Part shown: piece after piece, positions 49,761-58,176 of the stretch
How the letters are laid out: each line of letters begins with the position of its first letter
Numbering within the stretch: position 1 is the stretch's first letter
Assembly: GCA_913061415.1 (NCBI GenBank)
Contig: CAJXUD010000011.1
Coordinates: 1 to 64,000 of the forward strand
Length of the DNA: 64,000 bases
Reading direction: 5' to 3'
Source: an uncultured Oleispira sp.
GTDB taxonomy: Bacteria > Pseudomonadota > Gammaproteobacteria > Pseudomonadales > Oceanobacteraceae
The notes under the pieces: generated by a model
The model's database searches: none
Seen by the model: only the letters and a program-made list of their open reading frames with translations
What the model was told of the DNA's origin: nothing
Position numbers and translations under genes: made by a program

Positions 49761-50246
49761 ATGGATTTAACCCATTTAGATGAAAAAGGGCAAGCTCGTA
49801 TGGTTGATGTCAGCGAAAAAGATGTCACCAAAAGAGAAGCCGTTGCGCAAGCCATTGTTACGATGTTACCGAACACCTTAACCATGATTACCGAAGGTAA
49901 GCATAAGAAAGGGGATGTGCTTGCAACTGCTCGTATTGCTGGCATTCAAGCAGCGAAAAAAACGTGGGAACTGATTCCAATGTGTCACCCACTTATGATT
50001 GCAGGTGCCAAAGTGGATATTCAAGCGATCAGTGAAACAGAATTACGCATTGAAGTTCGCTGCAAAGTTGCCGATCGCACCGGAATAGAAATGGAAGCGT
50101 TAACGGCGGCCTCTATTGCGGCATTGACCATTTATGATATGTGTAAGGCGGTCGATAAAGGTATGACGATTGGTGATATTAAACTATTACAAAAAACCGG
50201 TGGCAAAAGTGGCGACTGGAATGCACCTGCAGAAGAAGGGAAGTAA
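49761..50246 (+). CDS. moaC: Cyclic pyranopterin monophosphate synthase
   Basis: MoaC converts the MoaA product to cPMP. ATG 49761 ([18 protein letters not shown]) gives 161 residues, the standard length; the track start at TTG 49749 adds four. [15 protein letters not shown] and [26 protein letters not shown] are hallmarks. The partner moaA is not in this window. Confidence 0.95.
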   Translation: MDLTHLDEKGQARMVDVSEKDVTKREAVAQAIVTMLPNTLTMITEGKHKKGDVLATARIAGIQAAKKTWELIPMCHPLMIAGAKVDIQAISETELRIEVRCKVADRTGIEMEALTAASIAALTIYDMCKAVDKGMTIGDIKLLQKTGGKSGDWNAPAEEGK

Positions 50247-50248
50247 CC

Positions 50249-50491
50249 GTGATTAATGTATTATTTTTTGCGCGATTAAAAGACACCATTGGCCAAGCAG
50301 AACTCAAACTCGAGACGGAACATGCTGGTAAAACAGCCGCGGAACTACAGCAAATATTAATCGCGAAAGGTATGGTTGCTTTGCAAGACGATAGTATTCG
50401 CATTGCGGTTAATCAAAACTTCTGTAGCGCTGATGCCATTGTTAACGATGGTGATGAAGTAGCCTTTATGCCGCCTGTAACGGGTGGCTAA
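50249..50491 (+). CDS. moaD: Molybdopterin synthase sulfur carrier subunit
   Basis: 80 residues, ubiquitin-like beta-grasp fold ending in the diglycine GG (PPVTGG) that is thiocarboxylated. GTG start, 2 bases after moaC. The large subunit moaE, its usual partner, is absent from the next position; a CPBP protease gene takes its place. Confidence 0.94.
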   Translation: MINVLFFARLKDTIGQAELKLETEHAGKTAAELQQILIAKGMVALQDDSIRIAVNQNFCSADAIVNDGDEVAFMPPVTGG

Positions 50492-50493
50492 TC

Positions 50494-51375
50494 GTGCACG
50501 TTGATGCAAGGATACAAACAGGTTTTTTCAATCGCATCGTTAATGCCTTAAACCCTAGGCAAATACTCACTGCACTTTCCGCTATAGATAATGAGGCTAA
50601 ATTAGAGCGTGCACAGCTCAATGACGATGTTGAACGTAAACGCGTCTGGCTGGTGATTATGGTGGCCTGTGTCTGCTTACTCATGGTCAACTATTTAAAA
50701 TACTCCAGCGTATTATTAGAAAGCATTCGCATGCTAGAAGGCTGGTTTGATATTAAAAATCAGCAATGGTCTCGAGAATTCAGAGGGCATCCTTATCGCG
50801 AATTAATAGGCTATGTCTGGTGGGGGTTTTGGAATGTTTTATGTTTCTTAATCATACCCATGTTGACGATTAAGTTAGTTTTAAAACAAAAATTAAACAG
50901 TTATGGCTGGCAACTAGGCAGCATTAAGCAACATTGGTTAGGGTATGTGTTATTAGCTTCACCCATTATGTTTTTTACTTTTTTAGTCAGTTTTCGAGAA
51001 GACTTTGCTAACCATTATCCCTTCTACAATTTAGCCCATAAAAGTTGGCTAGACTTAATTCTTTGGGAATGTATTTATATTCTGCAGTTTATTGCGGTGG
51101 AATTTTTCTTTCGTGGCTTTCTAGTGAATGGCCTTCGCACTCCATTTGGCAGTTTATCGATTGCGGTGATGTGCTTGCCGTATTTAATGCTGCACTTCCC
51201 TAAATTGTGGTTAGAGTCGTTTGGTGCAATATCATTTGGGTTTTTATTAGGGGTATTAGCGTTACGTTCTAAATCGATTTGGGGTGGTGTGGCAGTACAT
51301 GTTGCTATTGCCCTCACGATGGATTTTATGGCGATGATGCAAACCAAAGGCTTCCCTGAGCAGTTTATGCGTTAA
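50494..51375 (+). CDS. CPBP-family intramembrane protein
   Basis: 293 residues with about seven membrane helices after a 50-residue soluble N-terminus. The CPBP (Abi) motif 1 is reduced: AVEFFFRGF rather than EExxxRxxxF; LHFPKLWLES is motif 2 region and a HVAIAL histidine comes late. Family members are putative prenyl-endopeptidases. GTG start 2 bases after moaD, so it is co-transcribed with Moco genes for no obvious reason. Confidence 0.82.
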   Translation: MHVDARIQTGFFNRIVNALNPRQILTALSAIDNEAKLERAQLNDDVERKRVWLVIMVACVCLLMVNYLKYSSVLLESIRMLEGWFDIKNQQWSREFRGHPYRELIGYVWWGFWNVLCFLIIPMLTIKLVLKQKLNSYGWQLGSIKQHWLGYVLLASPIMFFTFLVSFREDFANHYPFYNLAHKSWLDLILWECIYILQFIAVEFFFRGFLVNGLRTPFGSLSIAVMCLPYLMLHFPKLWLESFGAISFGFLLGVLALRSKSIWGGVAVHVAIALTMDFMAMMQTKGFPEQFMR

Positions 51376-51415
51376 CAATGATTGTTATTCTAGGTATAAA
51401 ATAGGTTGTAAGGTT

Positions 51416-52192
51416 ATGGGCAAACTGATTATTTTAATGACGATGATACTCTCTATTAGCGTAATGGCTGAAGATAGAATTATAGTAAACGTTGGTATGT
51501 ATCCTTTTGCTCCTTTCGTGGAAACCAGCCAAGGTACCAATAATGAGCTACAGCCTTCTGGTATGACGATTGATTTGATCTCAGCTTTAAATCAATCACA
51601 AAAAAAATATTCTTTCGAAGCCATACAAATTCCTCCCAAGCGCCGTTACCAGTTTTATAAAGATGGCCACTATGATGTTATTTTCTATGAAAATAAAGAG
51701 TGGGGCTGGAGCAATATTGATATTGACGTATCCAATAGCTATCAAAAAGGTGGCGAGGTCTATGTTGCGTTAAATAAGCTAGGCCGTGGTCAAGAATACT
51801 TTGATGATTTTACTGGCAAGCGAATGATGGGGATTTTAGGTTTCCATTATGGGTTTTCAGGCTTTAATGCGAGTGAAGATTATTTGATGAAGCATTATCA
51901 CATGAATTTTTCATATAATAATTTGAAAAATATTACTTTGTTATTAAAAGAACGTGGAGATATCGCGGTAATAACGAAGGCCTATCTAAAACGTTATTTA
52001 ACAAACAACCCAGAACATAAAAAGAAGCTACTTATTTCAGAAAAAATGGACCAAGAATATCAACACGCTGTATTGGTGAGACCTGGTATTCGCCCTTCGG
52101 TCGATGAAATTAATAGCATGTTAGAAACCTTATATCAGTCAGGGACTCTTACAAAGTTATGGAAAAAGTACGGTATTGAGCGTTCGAAGTAA
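51416..52192 (+). CDS. Periplasmic substrate-binding protein (family 3-like)
   Basis: 258 residues. Signal peptide MGKLIILMTMILSISVMA with cleavage near AEDRI. The SBP_bac_3 fold: NVGMYPFAPFVE at the start, MTIDLISALNQSQKKYSFE, PPKRRYQFYKDGHYDV and the C-terminal TLYQSGTLTKLWKKYGI. No ABC permease genes are adjacent, so it may be an orphan sensor-type or scavenging protein. Ligand unknown. Confidence 0.85.
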   Translation: MGKLIILMTMILSISVMAEDRIIVNVGMYPFAPFVETSQGTNNELQPSGMTIDLISALNQSQKKYSFEAIQIPPKRRYQFYKDGHYDVIFYENKEWGWSNIDIDVSNSYQKGGEVYVALNKLGRGQEYFDDFTGKRMMGILGFHYGFSGFNASEDYLMKHYHMNFSYNNLKNITLLLKERGDIAVITKAYLKRYLTNNPEHKKKLLISEKMDQEYQHAVLVRPGIRPSVDEINSMLETLYQSGTLTKLWKKYGIERSK

Positions 52193-52269
52193 GTTTAATT
52201 GAGTAGCAATAACGGTATCCCAAAAAGTATTATTAAAGCTAATTTCACAACACACTAAGCCCCTTGATT

Positions 52270-52288
52270 AGCCGACATGTTGGCTTTT
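52270..52288 (+). terminator. Weak terminator after the binding protein
   Basis: AGCCGAC-ATG-TTGGCT with one G-U pair, followed by TTTT. Near-palindromic; 78 bases after the stop. Confidence 0.45.
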
Positions 52289-52341
52289 CCAACGAATTAA
52301 TCGTGCTAAGAAGTTTCTAATCACTAACTTCTAATCATCGA

Positions 52342-52896
52342 TTAGTGATGCATTGCCTGATGACTCATTTGGCTAAGCGCATCAATATCGATGTCTGAAA
52401 ACTTCAGCAACTCGCCACCAAATTCGGCGGCGAACTGTTCTGCATCAGCCTGCTTAGAGAAGGATGCTAACGCAGGCCCCATGGCTCCCTTCAAACGATG
52501 TCCCGATACATAGATAGCTGTTTTAGCATCAATGTACTGGGCTTTCTCTTGCTCATCCCATGCTGCGGTTGCAACATCATGAACATAAATATGTTCTATT
52601 CTATGCTGGTGTTCTGGTTGCAATGCGTAAGCAAACATATCGCGCGTTGAACAAAAGCGCTTAGCGGGTAATCCGCCTCGCTCAAAGACTTGCCCTTTAG
52701 GCCCAGGAAAGCGATTGATGTACATGCCGCATAAATCACACTCCTCACCATTTTGAATGATCACCGGTTCGGGAGCTGCAGCGGCGACTTCTTCCTCTTG
52801 GCCACAGCCCACCATTAATAGTGAGAAAAGCGTTAGCGATAAAAGCCCAATGAGCGTTGCTGTTTTTTTAATAGCGATAGCGAATTGATTCATCAT
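52342..52896 (-). CDS. nosL: NosL copper chaperone lipoprotein
   Basis: 184 residues. Lipoprotein signal with lipobox LMVGC (Cys near 31). The metal site CDLCGMYI (C-x2-C-x-M) is the NosL copper motif. It delivers Cu(I) to NosZ via NosDFY. Its ATG overlaps the nosY stop in an ATGATGA junction; ends with a Met/His-rich tail (SQMSHQAMHH) that may also bind copper. Confidence 0.95.
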   Translation of the reverse strand: MMNQFAIAIKKTATLIGLLSLTLFSLLMVGCGQEEEVAAAAPEPVIIQNGEECDLCGMYINRFPGPKGQVFERGGLPAKRFCSTRDMFAYALQPEHQHRIEHIYVHDVATAAWDEQEKAQYIDAKTAIYVSGHRLKGAMGPALASFSKQADAEQFAAEFGGELLKFSDIDIDALSQMSHQAMHH

Positions 52897-53723
52897 TCTG
52901 ATAACTCTTTTTTATTAAATATCCACCAAGAACAGGCTAATGGCATAGCCACCCAAAGAAGCATAACGGCTAGTAAGTAGAGGGTTCCATCAGCACCGTG
53001 CTCGGCAATTTGTAATACCCCTGAATAGTTCTCTGCACCAATAATGGTATAGACCAAAATACGGAATACATCCGTTGGGTTAATCCACAATAAAAAAGGC
53101 ACAAGGGTTTCATTAATATTGCCTTCGCTAGCGACAAGAATGGCCATGAGAACTAAGTCAAAAACCAATACGAATAAAAACCAAACAATCAGAGCAAGCC
53201 CTGCGGCTTTAGACTTTTCGGCAACAGAAATACTGATGATATAAGCCAATGCAATAAACACCCAGCCCAGCAAACTGGCGAGCACAATAAATTGACTGAA
53301 TGCGATTAATACGCTGGCCACATCAACATCGCTGACTAAGCAAATAATGATGGCGGGTAAGCCAAAACCCAATACCGATGCGAGTGTAATGATGGCAGCT
53401 TGGCCGGTAAATTTACCGAGTAGTAGTTGTGCGCTACTTAAGGGATAGGTCATTAATAGCAATAACGTTCCTTGCTCTAATTCGCCGACAAACGAGTTAT
53501 ACGCCAGCATTAAAGCAATTAGCGGAATGAGCATTACGCATAAGCTGGCAAGGCTAACCAAGGTTGATTCTAACGACGAAAAGCCTAAAACACCCGCAGT
53601 AGCAGAGCCAAAGTAGGCTAAGCCTAATGACATTAAAATAAAAATAATCGTGATAGCTCCGGTCCAACGATTGCGTAGACCATCACGAAATTCTTTTTGT
53701 GCAACGATTAATATTTTATTCAT
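52893..53723 (-). CDS. nosY: NosY ABC transporter permease
   Basis: 276 residues with about six membrane helices, ABC-2 type. It starts MNKILIVAQKEFRDGLRNRW, typical of NosY. With NosF it forms the transporter needed for CuZ assembly. Five bases after nosF and overlapping nosL. Confidence 0.95.
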   Translation of the reverse strand: MNKILIVAQKEFRDGLRNRWTGAITIIFILMSLGLAYFGSATAGVLGFSSLESTLVSLASLCVMLIPLIALMLAYNSFVGELEQGTLLLLMTYPLSSAQLLLGKFTGQAAIITLASVLGFGLPAIIICLVSDVDVASVLIAFSQFIVLASLLGWVFIALAYIISISVAEKSKAAGLALIVWFLFVLVFDLVLMAILVASEGNINETLVPFLLWINPTDVFRILVYTIIGAENYSGVLQIAEHGADGTLYLLAVMLLWVAMPLACSWWIFNKKELSE

Positions 53724-53728
53724 ATTAC

Positions 53729-54706
53729 TTATAATCCTGAGTCTTTAACCGCTGACTGATTGAAATTCGTTAAATAGTAGCGATACAAATCTTCTAAAGA
53801 CGGCAGCTTAATGTGTAAATCTTGTAGGTTATCGTCAGTGGATAAATTTTTAATAATAGCGAGTTTTTTCTCTGCCGAGGTATTAAAGCGATGAGACAAC
53901 GCGCTATCAATATGAACGGCTGAAGTCATGGCGTGAACTGAATTTAGCCAATCAGATTCGCTGATTAGGCCATTGGTTCTTTGTTCAATATCTGGGCGAG
54001 ACAAGCCTGTCACCGATATTTCAATGGGAAGGTTTGCTGCCGCGCGCAACTCGTCTAACGGTCCTAAAGCCAGTTTGCGACCTTTGCTCAAAATCATCGC
54101 GCGATCAATGTGACTCTCAACACCGGGTAAAACATGCGAGCATAAAATAACGGCACAGCCCCCAGACTTTAAACGATCAACGGTAAGATAAAAGTCTTGA
54201 GTAGCAACGGGGTCTAAGCCGACGGTAGGCTCATCTAAAATTAATAACTTAGGCTCGCCCAAAAAAGCTTGTGCTAACCCCAAGCGTTGACGCATGCCTT
54301 TGGAATAGGTTTTTACTGCACGATCTGCAGCAGGCGCTAAATTTACTTCTTCTAATAAACGATCGGCTTGTGCTTTATTATGACCTTTAAGTTTGGCCAA
54401 ATAATGCAGCACTTCTCGACCTGTTAAATGCTCATAGAAACTGACATTTTCAGGTAAATAGCCAAATAAGGTGCGGTAATCGTGAGCTTGATGACTGCGA
54501 GGGCAGTGACCCAGTGCAGAAATTTTTCCACCACTAGGCTTTAAAACGCCTAAGATCAATTTCATTAAGGTACTTTTTCCGGCCCCGTTATGGCCGAATA
54601 AACCTAAGACTTCACCCGCTTTCACTGACATGCTCAATGGGTGCAAGGCATTGACGTTAGGATAGTATTTGCAGACGTCTGTTAATTCTACAGCGATATC
54701 ATTCAT
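53729..54706 (-). CDS. nosF: NosF ABC transporter ATPase
   Basis: 325 residues. Walker A GLFGHNGAGKSTLMK, signature YSKGMRQRLGLAQAF, Walker B LLILDEPTVGLDP. It powers the NosDFY complex. ATGA overlap with nosD. C-terminal accessory region of about 100 residues is normal for the family. Confidence 0.96.
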   Translation of the reverse strand: MNDIAVELTDVCKYYPNVNALHPLSMSVKAGEVLGLFGHNGAGKSTLMKLILGVLKPSGGKISALGHCPRSHQAHDYRTLFGYLPENVSFYEHLTGREVLHYLAKLKGHNKAQADRLLEEVNLAPAADRAVKTYSKGMRQRLGLAQAFLGEPKLLILDEPTVGLDPVATQDFYLTVDRLKSGGCAVILCSHVLPGVESHIDRAMILSKGRKLALGPLDELRAAANLPIEISVTGLSRPDIEQRTNGLISESDWLNSVHAMTSAVHIDSALSHRFNTSAEKKLAIIKNLSTDDNLQDLHIKLPSLEDLYRYYLTNFNQSAVKDSGL

Positions 54707-56040
54707 AGCGAGATTTCTGCCTTAGTTTTTAGGCTAAAGGGTTGTGACTTAATCGGATTCGGCTTCATAAGAGGGTAAGAATCTTTTACCCCTGGTGCTT
54801 TTAATACCGGAAATTGTTGCTGCACCCAGCGCAATAATAAAACCGCTGGGCTATCCATTAAAAATCGTGCTTCAGGGTATTTCCAGAATAACTTATCAAT
54901 ACCGTCGTTGGGTTCAAAAGGCACATCCCCGCGACCATCACTATCCATATCCCAGCCTTGGTAATTACTCCAGTAGTTACCGGTATGAATACCATCGGCT
55001 TCTTGGCTCCATTCTTGTAGCTTATTAGAAACGTATTTCACTTGAATCTGATTATCGATAAACGTATTGCCAGATATCTTTACGCCTTCAGAACCTGCAG
55101 TTAAGTGAATACCAATTTCAGCATGTTCAATATGATTATTTCGAATGGTATTGTAGCCCGAGTTATAAATGAATAACCCTTTGCCATCACGGCCTAATAC
55201 TTTTTTGTCGGCAGGGGTCCAAACATTTTTGATCACGTTGTCTTCAAACGTTGAATAGATAATAAAGTTAATTAAAAAACCATAATCTAGGCTGTTTTCG
55301 GTCACATTGCCGCGTATTTCTAAATGACGTGAATTCATCATGGCGTAACCCGCTCGCGTATTGTAAGCGTAGTTATTCAGAATTTTATTATGGTAAGAAT
55401 ACATGTAATGAATGCCGTAGCGTAAATCGTGTACGGTATTTTGTGCGAGGGTATTATTGGTGCTGGATATTACGTATAAGCCATCACGAGTTTTGCTAAT
55501 ATCATTACCGCGTACTTCGGTATTTTTCATATTAGAAATTTGAATACCGTTGCCTCTATCGGCTGAGCGTAGAGAGTCGTTACCAATCACGGTATTATTT
55601 AAAATTTTATTATGCTCGCCACCCTCAAGCCAGATACCAAAAGTATCGCCTTCAAGATGACAATTCTTAATAATAATGCCATTAGAATTCTCATCAGAAT
55701 AAATGCCCGCATTTTGCTCTGTAAGATCGTCTCCCCAGTTTATGATGCGTAATGAATCAATGGTCACATCTTTGACATTAATTAAGATCCCATTGCCTGT
55801 TCCTTGGGCATCGATAGTCGCATCGGTACCGGATAAAGTAATGCTATTGTTGATTACAAAATTCCCAAAATACTGACCAGACTGCAGCTGCACATGGTCG
55901 CCAGCTTGCGCTGAATCTAACGTTTTTTGTAAAGAATCTTGAGGGGTGACCTGCCAGGTTTTAGCATTGGCGCTAGGAAAAAATACGAGCAGGCTTATAA
56001 AAAAAAGCAGTGTCTTGAGTGACTTCAACCACATTCTCAC
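54703..56040 (-). CDS. nosD: NosD periplasmic maturation protein
   Basis: 445 residues. Signal peptide (about 1-26, ending SANA), then a right-handed beta-helix of repeated copper-oxidase-type NosD/CASH units (NGIIIKNCHLEGDTFGIWLEGGEHNKILNN). The periplasmic part of NosDFY that passes copper to NosZ. Separated from nosZ by 133 bases with two hairpins, so it may be a separate transcript. Confidence 0.95.
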   Translation of the reverse strand: MRMWLKSLKTLLFFISLLVFFPSANAKTWQVTPQDSLQKTLDSAQAGDHVQLQSGQYFGNFVINNSITLSGTDATIDAQGTGNGILINVKDVTIDSLRIINWGDDLTEQNAGIYSDENSNGIIIKNCHLEGDTFGIWLEGGEHNKILNNTVIGNDSLRSADRGNGIQISNMKNTEVRGNDISKTRDGLYVISSTNNTLAQNTVHDLRYGIHYMYSYHNKILNNYAYNTRAGYAMMNSRHLEIRGNVTENSLDYGFLINFIIYSTFEDNVIKNVWTPADKKVLGRDGKGLFIYNSGYNTIRNNHIEHAEIGIHLTAGSEGVKISGNTFIDNQIQVKYVSNKLQEWSQEADGIHTGNYWSNYQGWDMDSDGRGDVPFEPNDGIDKLFWKYPEARFLMDSPAVLLLRWVQQQFPVLKAPGVKDSYPLMKPNPIKSQPFSLKTKAEISL

Positions 56041-56080
56041 TTAAGCAATAAATCATTAGAAGTAATTATTAAATTACCAT

Positions 56081-56117
56081 AAAAAAAGCCGAGTGTTCTA
56101 AAAACTAGGCTTTTTTT
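56081..56117 (-). terminator. Terminator-like hairpin between nosZ and nosD
   Basis: AAAAAAAGCC and GGCTTTTTTT form a 10-bp inverted repeat over a 17-base loop, ending in seven T on either strand. With the hairpin at 56142-56160 it should stop or reduce transcription from nosZ into nosDFYL. Confidence 0.65.
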
Positions 56118-56141
56118 AGGACTAAACAAATGTTTCTTGAG

Positions 56142-56160
56142 GTGGGTCATCTAGACCCAC
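56142..56160 (-). terminator. Second hairpin after nosZ
   Basis: GTGGGTC-ATCTA-GACCCAC, a perfect 7-bp GC-rich stem, just after the nosZ stop. No T-run; probably protects the nosZ mRNA 3' end. Confidence 0.6.
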
Positions 56161-56173
56161 AACAAAGCGCTAA

Positions 56174-58120
56174 TTATTTAGCTTCAACCAACATACGACC
56201 GCGCATTTCCATGTGAAGAGCGTGGCAGAACCAGTTGCAGTAATACCACTGAACACCTGGCTTACTGGCAGTAAAGGTGATCGAAGAAGTAGCTTGTGGG
56301 CCTACTTCCATCTGAACACCATGGTTAGTCATACAGAAACCGTGGGTTACGTCTTCAATGTTATCAAGGTTAGTCACAACAACCGTGACTTCGTTGCCTT
56401 CTTTAACTTTGAATTCAGACAAGCCAAACATAGGGGCAACAGACGTCATGTAAACACGAACCTTATTGCCATCACGAATAACCTTGTTATCTGTTTCAAC
56501 GTTTACGCCATCGCGCTTCGCCATTGCAACAGTTTCTGCAAACATTGGATCATCACGAGTCCAGATTTTCTTAGGCTTAATTTTGCTACGGTGAACCAAT
56601 AGGCAATCGTGTGGTTCAGCAAAAGTAGGGCCGTCGTGTACCAGCTTCATTTCGTCGCCGGAGATATCAATCAACTGATCGTTCTCTGGGCGTAATGGGC
56701 CTACGGGTAAGAACCTATCTTTCGAGAACTTACAAAGCACCACTAACCATTTACCATCAGCGTCACGCGACTCACCCATTGTTGTATGGTTGTGTCCTGG
56801 TTGGTAGTGAACATCTAGCTTTTGACGAAGGTAATTAACTTTTTCACCTTGATAAGCGGCAACAGCATCTTTTACATTCCATTTGGCAATCTGGCTATCT
56901 AAGAACAAGGTCGTATAAGCATTCCCCTTGTTATCAAAAGCGGTGTGTAATGGCCCTAAACCGAGTTCTGGTTCGGCAACGATAGTATCGCGGGGCTTAA
57001 TTTTGTCAGCGAATAGATCATCTAATTTATCAATAGCAACAACAGAAACGGTTGGAGAAAGCTTTCCGTTTACAGCAAAGTATTCACCACCTGGAGATGT
57101 ATTAACACCATGTGGAGACTTAGGTACAGGAATATAGCGAGTAAGTTCTGAACCTTTACGGCCATCTAAAACAGGAACGTTATTGCCATTATAGTTCTTG
57201 AATTTTCCTGCTTTTACAGCCGCTTCACAGCGAGCTAAGCTAAATACTACAAGGTGGTCACGCTCAGAAGAAACCATTTCGCCTAGAGTCATACCCATTT
57301 CAGAGTTATAACAAGTCGATGCGAAATATTTACCGTCGTAATCAGCGTCGGTATTATCTAGGTTGCCGTCAACGATTACCTGAAAAGCAACTTCCATCTT
57401 TTCAGCATCAACAACGCTGAAGATAGAGCGGTAGGTGCTAACATCTTCAAGAGATTCTTTGCCGTCGTTATTTAATGGAATTTCGAACTCTCCATTACAA
57501 ATAACGTACTTAGTATAAGGTACTTTTTGTACACGAAGACCATGAACAGCCTGTACATTAGGAATAGTAATGATTTTGTCGGTTTTCATTACATCACAAC
57601 GAATACGCGCAACACGAGAGTTGGCTTTATCATTAATGAAAACATACTTACCGTCGTAGTGACCGTCTTGCATACTCATGTGAGGGTGATGCGAGTCACC
57701 GGCAAGAAGATGATCGCCATCGCCACGAATGCGTTTTGATTCGTCGGTTAAACCCCAACCTGTTGCGCTATCGATGTTGAATACAGGAATACGCATCAGT
57801 TCACGCATAGATGGAATACCAAGGATACGAACTTCACCCGAGTGACCGCCACTCCAGAAACCATAATATTCGTCTAGTTCACCAGGATGAACAAATGCTT
57901 TATTGCCACCGGCTTCAGCAGCTTGTGCTTTAGCAGACGCCGCAAACATCGCAGCAGTCATTGGAATTGCGCCAGCACCAGCAGCCAATGCGCCTGCACC
58001 TAGAAAGCCACGACGGCTGATTTCCATTTTAGTTTCTAGGCTGGTTGCTTCAGTAGTCTCTACTTGGCTTTCTACCTGATTCTCTAATTGAGAGTCAATT
58101 GGATGTTCATTCTTATCCAT
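56174..58120 (-). CDS. nosZ: Nitrous-oxide reductase
   Basis: Periplasmic copper enzyme that reduces N2O to N2, last step of denitrification. 648 residues. Tat signal SRRGFLG with a hydrophobic stretch (clade I type), a seven-bladed propeller with CuZ histidines ([33 protein letters not shown]), and a C-terminal CuA domain with [14 protein letters not shown]. All expected ligands seem present. nosR lies 56 bases upstream. Confidence 0.97.
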   Translation of the reverse strand: MDKNEHPIDSQLENQVESQVETTEATSLETKMEISRRGFLGAGALAAGAGAIPMTAAMFAASAKAQAAEAGGNKAFVHPGELDEYYGFWSGGHSGEVRILGIPSMRELMRIPVFNIDSATGWGLTDESKRIRGDGDHLLAGDSHHPHMSMQDGHYDGKYVFINDKANSRVARIRCDVMKTDKIITIPNVQAVHGLRVQKVPYTKYVICNGEFEIPLNNDGKESLEDVSTYRSIFSVVDAEKMEVAFQVIVDGNLDNTDADYDGKYFASTCYNSEMGMTLGEMVSSERDHLVVFSLARCEAAVKAGKFKNYNGNNVPVLDGRKGSELTRYIPVPKSPHGVNTSPGGEYFAVNGKLSPTVSVVAIDKLDDLFADKIKPRDTIVAEPELGLGPLHTAFDNKGNAYTTLFLDSQIAKWNVKDAVAAYQGEKVNYLRQKLDVHYQPGHNHTTMGESRDADGKWLVVLCKFSKDRFLPVGPLRPENDQLIDISGDEMKLVHDGPTFAEPHDCLLVHRSKIKPKKIWTRDDPMFAETVAMAKRDGVNVETDNKVIRDGNKVRVYMTSVAPMFGLSEFKVKEGNEVTVVVTNLDNIEDVTHGFCMTNHGVQMEVGPQATSSITFTASKPGVQWYYCNWFCHALHMEMRGRMLVEAK

Positions 58121-58176
58121 GATATTCCCTTCTTCTTTTAGGTTTTATTAAAACAATTTATAAAGTTACTTAAAGG

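Noticed and set aside
56213-56602. 129-residue plus-strand ORF inside nosZ
   Set aside because: Antisense shadow of the conserved CuA region, with no ribosome binding site or family features.
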